From assembly GCF_014359905.1 (NCBI RefSeq), contig NZ_JACIYP010000005.1, forward strand, positions 1 to 64,000: a DNA stretch of 64,000 nucleotides. The letters run 5' to 3'. The translations under genes and the position numbers were made by a program. Below, in pieces: positions 45,851-52,089 of this stretch. This DNA is from Hoeflea sp. (GTDB lineage: Bacteria; Pseudomonadota; Alphaproteobacteria; Rhizobiales; Rhizobiaceae). Below the pieces are notes generated by a model. It worked only from the letters and a program-made list of their open reading frames with translations, was not told the origin of the DNA and did not search any database. Each line of letters begins with the position of its first letter. Position 1 is the first letter of the stretch.

Positions 45851-46174
45851 ATGAAAACCGCCCCGATCAAGACCAAGGTTCTCACCGCCAACCGCCTCTC
45901 CGACGGTATTTCCGTCTGGCTCGGCGCCGATGGCCAATGGGTGTTCTCCATCAAGGACGCCTTTCTCGCCCGCCATGACGAAGCCGTGGTGGCGATCGAG
46001 GCGGCCGGAAAGCAGGCGCTCGACGACAACAGCGTCGTCGACGTCAATGTCATCGATGTCGAGGAAACGGCCTCCGGGCCGCGCCCGTTCCGCCTGCGCG
46101 AACGCATCCGCGCCGAGGGTCCCTCCATCGACTACGCGCCGGTTGCCGCAGCGCGCGTCTCCCAGGCCGCATAA
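45851..46174 (+). CDS. DUF2849 protein of the sulfite reductase operon
   Basis: A 107-aa protein starting MKTAPIKTKVLTANRLSDGISVWLG, after GGAGG at 45841. It matches the DUF2849 pattern: VFSIKDAFLARHDEAVVAIE and an acidic DVNVIDVEE section. DUF2849 genes are typically between cysG and cysI in alphaproteobacteria, as here. Function is not established; a role in sulfite-reductase assembly is guessed from context. Confidence 0.85.
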   Translation: MKTAPIKTKVLTANRLSDGISVWLGADGQWVFSIKDAFLARHDEAVVAIEAAGKQALDDNSVVDVNVIDVEETASGPRPFRLRERIRAEGPSIDYAPVAAARVSQAA

Positions 46175-46184
46175 GGACCAGCCG

Positions 46185-47855
46185 ATGTATCGTTACGATG
46201 AATTCGACCACGCCTTCGTGGCCCAGCGCGTCAGCCAGTTCCGCGATCAGGTCGAGCGGCGATTGACGGGCGAGATCTCCGAAGACGCGTTCAAGCCCTT
46301 GCGGCTGATGAACGGGGTCTATCTGCAGCTGCATGCCTACATGCTGCGCGTCGCCGTTCCCTATGGCACGCTCAACAGCCGGCAGATGCACAAGCTCGCC
46401 CATATCGCCCGGACCTATGACCGCGGCTACGGCCATTTCACCACGCGGCAGAACATCCAGTACAACTGGCCGGCGCTCAAGGACACGCCGGCGATCCTTA
46501 AAGAGCTGGCCGACGTCGAGATGCATGCGATCCAGACCTCGGGCAACTGCATCCGCAATGTCACCGCCGACCATTTCGCGGGGGCTGCGGCCGACGAGGT
46601 CGCCGATCCGCGGCCCTATGCCGAGATCCTCAGGCAATGGTCGTCGGTGCATCCGGAATTCTCGTTCCTGCCGCGCAAGTTCAAGATCGCGGTCACCGCG
46701 TCGGAGCGCGACCGCGCCGCGATCCAGGTCCACGACATCGGCCTGCAGCTCAAGACGGACACCGAGGGTCGTCTGGGCTTCGCCGTCTGGATCGGCGGCG
46801 GGCAGGGCCGCACGCCGATATTGGCCAAGAAAGTCAAGGACTTCCTGCCGGAAGCCGATCTTCTGTCCTATGTGACGGCGATCATGCGGGTCTACAATCT
46901 GCACGGACGGCGCGACAACAAGTACAAGGCGCGGATCAAGATCCTGGTGCACGAGACCGGGGTGGAGAAGCTCAGCGCCGAGATCGAGGCCGAATGGGCG
47001 CATCTCAAGGATGGTGAGCTGAAACTGCCCGACGCCGACATCGCCGCCATCAACGCCTATTTCGCCCCCGCCGCGCTGCCGCCCCGCGCCGAAGGCTGGG
47101 CGGAACTGGCCGCCTGGAAGAAATCCGATGCGGATTTCGCCGCCTGGATCGGCCGCAACGTGGCGCCGCACCGGCATCCCGACTACGGCATGGTGACGAT
47201 CTCGCTCAAGCCCATCGGCGGCATTCCCGGCGACGCCTCGGCCGACCAGATGGACGCCGTGGCGCGGCTGGCACTCGAATTCGGCCATGACGAGATCCGC
47301 GTCACCCATGAGCAGAACCTGGTGCTGCCGCATGTGGCGCTGGCCGATCTCGAGCCGCTCTACCGGGCGCTGCTGGCCGAGGGACTGGCAACCGCCAATG
47401 CGGGCCTGATCACCGACATCATCGCCTGCCCGGGGCTCGACTATTGCGCGCTGGCCAATGCCCGCTCCATTCCGGTCGCGCAGGAGATTTCCAACCGCTT
47501 CGGCGATCCGGCGCGTCAGGCGGAGATCGGCGATCTGAAGATCAAGATCTCGGGCTGCATCAATGCCTGCGGCCACCACCATGTCGGCCATATCGGCATC
47601 CTGGGCGTCGAGAAGAAGGGGGCGGAGCTCTACCAGATCTCGCTCGGCGGATCGGGCGACGAGAATGCCTCGATCGGCCAGATCACCGGTCGCGGCTTCG
47701 AGCCCGACGAGGTCACCGACGCGATCGAGACCATCGTCGACACCTATCTGGCCCACCGGACCGGTGCGGCTGAGACCTTCATCGCGTGCTACCGCCGCAT
47801 CGGCGCCGATCCGTTCAAGGCGGCGCTCTACGGCAGCGAAGCCCAGGCCGCGTGA
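46185..47855 (+). CDS. cysI: Nitrite/sulfite reductase hemoprotein (CysI type)
   Basis: A 556-aa siroheme/4Fe-4S reductase. The N-terminal NIR_SIR half has PLRLMNGVYLQLHAYMLRVAVPYGTLNSRQM and GHFTTRQNIQYNWP, then the cluster/siroheme ligands CPGLDYCALANA and SGCINACGHHHVGH. It reduces sulfite to sulfide in assimilation. Start at MYRYDEFD is 10 bases after the DUF2849 stop; a much longer open frame overlaps that gene and is rejected. No CysJ flavoprotein, CysH or Fpr gene is adjacent, so the 2Fe-2S ferredoxin encoded downstream may be its electron donor. Confidence 0.93.
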   Translation: MYRYDEFDHAFVAQRVSQFRDQVERRLTGEISEDAFKPLRLMNGVYLQLHAYMLRVAVPYGTLNSRQMHKLAHIARTYDRGYGHFTTRQNIQYNWPALKDTPAILKELADVEMHAIQTSGNCIRNVTADHFAGAAADEVADPRPYAEILRQWSSVHPEFSFLPRKFKIAVTASERDRAAIQVHDIGLQLKTDTEGRLGFAVWIGGGQGRTPILAKKVKDFLPEADLLSYVTAIMRVYNLHGRRDNKYKARIKILVHETGVEKLSAEIEAEWAHLKDGELKLPDADIAAINAYFAPAALPPRAEGWAELAAWKKSDADFAAWIGRNVAPHRHPDYGMVTISLKPIGGIPGDASADQMDAVARLALEFGHDEIRVTHEQNLVLPHVALADLEPLYRALLAEGLATANAGLITDIIACPGLDYCALANARSIPVAQEISNRFGDPARQAEIGDLKIKISGCINACGHHHVGHIGILGVEKKGAELYQISLGGSGDENASIGQITGRGFEPDEVTDAIETIVDTYLAHRTGAAETFIACYRRIGADPFKAALYGSEAQAA

Positions 47856-47875
47856 GCCCAGACCCGGAGACTTTC

Positions 47876-48367
47876 ATGACCGTAATCTGGACGAAAATCG
47901 GAATCGTCGAGAACGACCCCTGGGCCGCGGGCGACGCGGAAGAGGCGCCCAAGCTCCTGCCGCTTGCCGACGCGCTTGCGCATGCGCAGGACAACGCCCC
48001 CTTCGGCGTGGTGCTGCAGCCGGCCGACGATGTGATGGCGCTTGCGCCGCTCCTCGACCAGGTGGCGATCATCGCGCTGAGCTTTCCCGCCTTCAGCGAC
48101 GGACGGGCGTTTTCGCAGGCTGCACTGCTGAGGCAGCGGCTCGGCTATACCGGCGAGTTGCGCGCTGTGGGCGCGGTGCTGCTCGACCAGGTGCCACTGA
48201 TGCTCCGGACCGGGTTCGACAGTTTCGCGGTCAGCCATGCGCCGACGATTGCACGGCTGACCGAAAACTGGCTGCCGGGCATCGATTTGCACTATCAGCC
48301 CGCCGTCGACCGGACGGAGCAGGGGCAGGGCTACAGCTGGCGCCGTACAGCGCGCGTCATCGGCTGA
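47876..48367 (+). CDS. DUF934 protein
   Basis: A 163-aa DUF934 protein. It has MALAPLLDQVAIIALSFPAFSDGRAFSQAALLRQRLGYTGELRAVGAVLLDQ, a highly conserved stretch, then the C-terminal LHYQPAVDR. DUF934 genes follow cysI in many proteobacteria, but normally cysH comes next; here cysH is missing from the locus. Function is unknown; an association with sulfate assimilation is inferred from consistent neighbours. Confidence 0.9.
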   Translation: MTVIWTKIGIVENDPWAAGDAEEAPKLLPLADALAHAQDNAPFGVVLQPADDVMALAPLLDQVAIIALSFPAFSDGRAFSQAALLRQRLGYTGELRAVGAVLLDQVPLMLRTGFDSFAVSHAPTIARLTENWLPGIDLHYQPAVDRTEQGQGYSWRRTARVIG

Positions 48368-48383
48368 TTGGGGAGTTCACCAC

Positions 48384-48719
48384 ATGCACATTCATGTCAC
48401 CGACCAGTCGGGAACCCGCCACACGCTCGAAGCGCTCGAAGGCTTCCGGGTGATGGAGATCATTCGCGACTGGGGCCTCGACATCAAGGCCGAATGCGGC
48501 GGCGCCTGCGCCTGCGCCACCTGCCACGTTCATGTCGCGCCGGACTGGACCGGCAAGCTCTATCCGATCGAGGCTGAGGAAGAGGACATGCTCGACCAAG
48601 CCTTCGACGTCCGCGACAATTCGCGGCTCTCCTGCCAGCTTTTGATGAGCGAGGAGCTCGATGGTCTCGAAGTGACGCTGGCGCCCGGAACCGAACGCCA
48701 GGACCGCGACGCGGCCTGA
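48384..48719 (+). CDS. 2Fe-2S ferredoxin
   Basis: A 111-aa adrenodoxin/ISC-type ferredoxin. The cluster ligands are in AECGGACACATCHVHVAPDW (C-x5-C-x2-C) and SRLSCQLLMSEELDGL (fourth Cys). The family usually serves Fe-S assembly or P450s. Here it starts 16 bases after the DUF934 gene, so it may deliver electrons to the sulfite reductase or to formate dehydrogenase; both are inference. A dedicated ferredoxin reductase is not in the window. Confidence 0.9.
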   Translation: MHIHVTDQSGTRHTLEALEGFRVMEIIRDWGLDIKAECGGACACATCHVHVAPDWTGKLYPIEAEEEDMLDQAFDVRDNSRLSCQLLMSEELDGLEVTLAPGTERQDRDAA

Positions 48720-48791
48720 TCGCAATGCCGCCATCGCGGCGTCGCTTGCGCTGCTTGCGTGATGCAGTCCGGTCATGCGAGCTTGGCTGTC

Positions 48792-49688
48792 ATGATCGAC
48801 AAGCTCGAATTCTTCATTGTGCTGGCGCGCGAGCGGCATTTCGGCCGGGCGGCAGAGGAGTGCGGCGTCACCCAGCCGACCCTGTCGGCGTCGCTCAAGC
48901 AGCTTGAAGAGCAACTGGGCGTCACGCTGGTGCAGCGCGGCTCGCGCTATCAGGGACTGACGCCCGAAGGCCAGCGGGTGCTGGAATGGGCCCGGCGCAT
49001 CGTCGGCGACGCCCGAACCATGCGCGAGGAGATGAAGGCCGCGCGCAAGGGATTGTCGGGCCATGCCCGCATCGCCGTCATTCCCACGGCAACCTACATG
49101 GTCACCGACCTCACCGTCGCCTTCACCGAAAAGCATCCCGGGGTGACCCTGTCCGTGACCTCCTGCACCAGTTACCAGGTGCTCTCGCGGCTGGAAAACT
49201 TCGAGATCGACGTCGGCATCAGCTATCTGGAGAACGAGCCCACGGGCCGCGTCGCAACCGTTCCGCTCTATGCCGAGCGCTACCAGCTCATCACCTCCGC
49301 CGGTCAGGCTTTTGCCGACCGGGACAAGGTGACATGGGCGGAAGTCGCCGCCTTGCCGCTGTGTCTGCTGACCCCCGACATGCAGAACAGGCGCATCATC
49401 AACCAGCACCTCACCGAGGCCGGCGCCACCGCCAAGCCGACGCTGGAATCCAATTCCATGATTGTGCTGTTCTCCCACATCCGCACCGGCAAATGGGCCT
49501 CGATCATGCCTGTCAACCTGGCCGAAACGCTGGGTTTTGGCGACGACATAAAATCCATTCCCATCGTTGAACCGGACGCATCCCACATCGTCGGCATGAT
49601 TGCCGCACCCCGCGAACCGCATACGCCGATCGTCTCGGCACTGCTGCACGAGGCGAGGGCCTTCGCCCGCAAGCTGTCGCAACGATAG
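48792..49688 (+). CDS. LysR-family regulator, probable fds operon activator
   Basis: A 298-aa LysR protein. The N-terminal winged helix-turn-helix is HFGRAAEECGVTQPTLSASLKQLEEQLG, and the rest is a periplasmic-binding-like effector domain (ARIAVIPTATYMVTDLTVAFTEK). It precedes the formate dehydrogenase operon in the same direction, with a T-N11-A dyad immediately at its stop. Formate-responsive LysR regulators of fds operons are known in Cupriavidus. MIDKLEFF is taken as the start; a longer N-terminus from 48759 is less typical. Confidence 0.88.
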   Translation: MIDKLEFFIVLARERHFGRAAEECGVTQPTLSASLKQLEEQLGVTLVQRGSRYQGLTPEGQRVLEWARRIVGDARTMREEMKAARKGLSGHARIAVIPTATYMVTDLTVAFTEKHPGVTLSVTSCTSYQVLSRLENFEIDVGISYLENEPTGRVATVPLYAERYQLITSAGQAFADRDKVTWAEVAALPLCLLTPDMQNRRIINQHLTEAGATAKPTLESNSMIVLFSHIRTGKWASIMPVNLAETLGFGDDIKSIPIVEPDASHIVGMIAAPREPHTPIVSALLHEARAFARKLSQR

Positions 49689-49701
49689 ATTTTTTCTATC
49701 G
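49683..49701. promoter_or_regulatory. T-N11-A dyad, probable LysR binding site
   Basis: CGATAGA (49683-49689) and TCTATCG (49695-49701) are exact arms around a 5-T spacer. The dyad contains TAGATTTTTTCTA, which fits the T-N11-A rule of LysR sites. It overlaps the lysR stop codon and lies 80 bases before the fdsG start. Confidence 0.6.
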
Positions 49702-49716
49702 CACCACGGAGATGCT

Positions 49717-49731
49717 CCCTTGATTCAAGGG
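49717..49731. promoter_or_regulatory. Second palindrome upstream of fdsG
   Basis: CCCTTGATTCAAGGG is an exact inverted repeat with 7-base arms around a single T, 15 bases after the preceding dyad and 50 bases before the fdsG start. It may be another operator or part of the promoter. Confidence 0.4.
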
Positions 49732-49781
49732 CTTGTTGGCTGACAATGGTGGTTGACGTCATGCCGGTGGAGGAGCTTCGC

Positions 49782-50261
49782 ATGGATTCACGCCAGATGG
49801 ACGCGGACATTGCGTCGCGGACCGAAGCGATCGTCGGGCGGCTGAAGCCGCTCGAGGGTCCGCTTTTGCCGATTCTGCACGATGTCCAGGCCGAGTTCGG
49901 CTATGTGCCGCAGGCTTCGCTTCCGGTGATCGCGCACGGGCTCAACCTGTCGCGCGCGGAAGTGCATGGCGTGGTCAGCTTCTACCATAATTACCGCGAA
50001 ACACCCGCCGGCCGCCATGTGATCAAGCTGTGCCGGGCCGAAGCCTGCCAATCCATGGGCGCCAATGAGCTTGCCGACAGGCTGCTCGGGCTTCTGGGGC
50101 TTGACTGGCATGAGACCAGCGCGGACGGCGCGGTCACGATAGAGCCTGTCTATTGTCTCGGGCTGTGCGCCTGCGCGCCGGCGGCCATGGTCGACGGCGA
50201 AGTCATCGGCCGGCTGGACGCGGACGCGATCCAGGATCTGGCGTTGGCGGTGCGGGCATGA
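49782..50261 (+). CDS. fdsG: NAD-dependent formate dehydrogenase gamma subunit
   Basis: A 159-aa NuoE-like 2Fe-2S subunit. The four Cys are in LCRAEACQSMGANEL and CLGLCACAPAAMVDGEV, with an N-terminal helical part GPLLPILHDVQAEFGYVPQASLPVIA. It carries electrons between FdsA and FdsB. ATG at 49782 has GGAGGAG; two upstream in-frame ATG starts (49746, 49761) are weaker. It overlaps fdsB by 4 bases. Confidence 0.94.
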   Translation: MDSRQMDADIASRTEAIVGRLKPLEGPLLPILHDVQAEFGYVPQASLPVIAHGLNLSRAEVHGVVSFYHNYRETPAGRHVIKLCRAEACQSMGANELADRLLGLLGLDWHETSADGAVTIEPVYCLGLCACAPAAMVDGEVIGRLDADAIQDLALAVRA

Positions 50262-51814
50262 GCGTGAAGATCTATATTCCGGGCGATTCCGGCGCGCTCG
50301 CCGTGGGCGCGGACAAGGTTGCCATCCGCATGGCGGAAGCCATCGCCGCGCGCGATCTCGATGTCGAGATTGTGCGCAACGGCTCGCGGGGCCTGTACTG
50401 GCTGGAGCCGATGATCGAGGTAGAAACGGCAAGGGGCAGGGTGGCCTATGGTCCGGTCAGGCCTTCCGATGTCGATGGCCTGCTGTCGTCGGGCCTCCTC
50501 GAAGGCAGCGATCATCCGCTCTGTCTCGGGACAACGGCGGATATCCCGTATCTCAAGCGCCAGACCCGGCTTACCTTTGCCCGCTGCGGCATCACCGATC
50601 CGCTGTCGCTCGACGACTATCGCAGTCATGGCGGGCTGGCCGGGCTGATCAACGCGGTGGCGATGACGCCGGCGGCAATTGTCCAGGAGGTCACGGACTC
50701 GGGCCTGCGGGGCCGCGGCGGCGCGGGCTTTCCGACCGGCATCAAGTGGAAGACCGTGCTGGAGACCGGGGCCACGCAGAAATACATCGTCTGCAATGCG
50801 GACGAGGGCGATTCGGGCACCTTCGCCGACCGCATGATCATGGAGGGCGATCCCTTCGTGCTGATCGAGGGCATGGCGATCGCCGGCATCGCGGTCGGGG
50901 CTTCGAAGGGCTATGTCTACACCCGCTCCGAATATCCCCATGCCATCCGGATGATGACGCGCGCGATCGAAATCGCGCGCAAAAACAATATCCTCGGGCC
51001 GTCGGTTCTCGGCTCCGGGCATTCATTCGACATGGAAGTCCGCGAAGGCGCGGGCGCCTATGTCTGCGGCGAGGAGACGGCGCTGCTCGAGAGCCTGGAA
51101 GGCCGCCGCGGCGTGGTTCGCGCCAAGCCGCCCTTGCCGGCGCACAAGGGTTTTCTCGGCCGCCCGACGGTGGTCAACAACGTGATTTCGCTCGCCTCCG
51201 TGCCGATCATCATGGACAAGGGCGCCGACCATTATCGCGATTTCGGCATGGGCCGGTCGCGCGGCACGATTCCGGTGCAGATTGCCGGCAACGTCAAGCA
51301 TGGCGGATTGTTCGAGGCAGCCTTCGGCATGACGCTGGGCGACCTGGTCGACGACATCGGCGGCGGCACGGCCAGCGGCCGGCCGGTCAAGGCGGTGCAG
51401 GTAGGCGGGCCGCTCGGCGCCTATTTCCCGCGTGAGATGTTCGACACGCCGTTCGACTACGAGGCGTTCACGGCCAAGGGCGGGCTGATCGGCCATGCCG
51501 GCATCGTCGTCTTCGACGACACCGCCGACATGCTCAAGCAGGCGCGCTTCGCCTTCGAATTCTGCGCCATCGAGAGCTGCGGCAAGTGCACGCCCTGCCG
51601 CATCGGATCGACCCGCGGCGTCGAGGTGATCGACCGCATCGCTGCCGGGATCGAACCGGAAAAGCAGAAGGACCTGGTCGCGGACCTGTGCAACACGATG
51701 AAGTTCGGCTCGCTGTGCGCACTGGGCGGATTCACGCCCTATCCGGTGATGAGCGCGCTCACGCATTTTCCCGACGATTTCAAGCCGCGCCAACTGGCGG
51801 AGGCGGCCGAATGA
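50258..51814 (+). CDS. fdsB: NAD-dependent formate dehydrogenase beta subunit
   Basis: A 518-aa NuoF-like subunit with an N-terminal thioredoxin-like segment (MSVKIYIPGDSGALAVGADK). The NADH/FMN site is TDSGLRGRGGAGFPTGIKWKTV and the 4Fe-4S site ESCGKCTPCRIG with a later Cys. It hands formate electrons to NAD. ATGA overlap with fdsG. The stop overlaps a small DUF4287 gene (ATGA) rather than fdsA directly, an unusual insertion. Confidence 0.95.
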   Translation: MSVKIYIPGDSGALAVGADKVAIRMAEAIAARDLDVEIVRNGSRGLYWLEPMIEVETARGRVAYGPVRPSDVDGLLSSGLLEGSDHPLCLGTTADIPYLKRQTRLTFARCGITDPLSLDDYRSHGGLAGLINAVAMTPAAIVQEVTDSGLRGRGGAGFPTGIKWKTVLETGATQKYIVCNADEGDSGTFADRMIMEGDPFVLIEGMAIAGIAVGASKGYVYTRSEYPHAIRMMTRAIEIARKNNILGPSVLGSGHSFDMEVREGAGAYVCGEETALLESLEGRRGVVRAKPPLPAHKGFLGRPTVVNNVISLASVPIIMDKGADHYRDFGMGRSRGTIPVQIAGNVKHGGLFEAAFGMTLGDLVDDIGGGTASGRPVKAVQVGGPLGAYFPREMFDTPFDYEAFTAKGGLIGHAGIVVFDDTADMLKQARFAFEFCAIESCGKCTPCRIGSTRGVEVIDRIAAGIEPEKQKDLVADLCNTMKFGSLCALGGFTPYPVMSALTHFPDDFKPRQLAEAAE

Positions 51815-52026
51815 GCGACACCGGCAAGGTCAAGGGACCCGCATCCTACTTTCCGTCGATCATCAAGACCTACGGAAAGCCGATCGAGCACTGGCAGGAG
51901 ATCATCCGCGCGCAGGATGGGATGACGCACATGCAGATCGTCAATTTTCGCAAGGCCAATCACCAGCTCGGCCATGGTCATGCAAATGCGCTGGTGGCGG
52001 CGACGCTGGCCGAGCGCAAGGCGTAA
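51811..52026 (+). CDS. DUF4287 protein inside the formate dehydrogenase operon
   Basis: A 71-aa protein with the DUF4287 pattern: KGPASYFPSIIKTYGKPIEHW, then MTHMQIVNFRKANHQLGHGHANALV, where the final GHGHANALVA is the conserved end. ATGA overlap with fdsB means it is translated with the complex. DUF4287 proteins have no assigned function and are usually free-standing or fused to DUF5655. It may assist FDH assembly or be a passenger. It is followed by 63 bases and a good ribosome site for fdsA. Confidence 0.85.
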   Translation: MSDTGKVKGPASYFPSIIKTYGKPIEHWQEIIRAQDGMTHMQIVNFRKANHQLGHGHANALVAATLAERKA

Positions 52027-52089
52027 GCAGAACAGACGACCGACCGTCCGGCCTCGGGCCGCGGCGGAACGATTTATCCGGAGGATAGA

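Noticed and set aside
49683-49701. Intrinsic terminator after the LysR gene
   Set aside because: The dyad has an AT-rich, short stem, and the Ts are in the loop rather than after it; T-N11-A symmetry fits a LysR site better.
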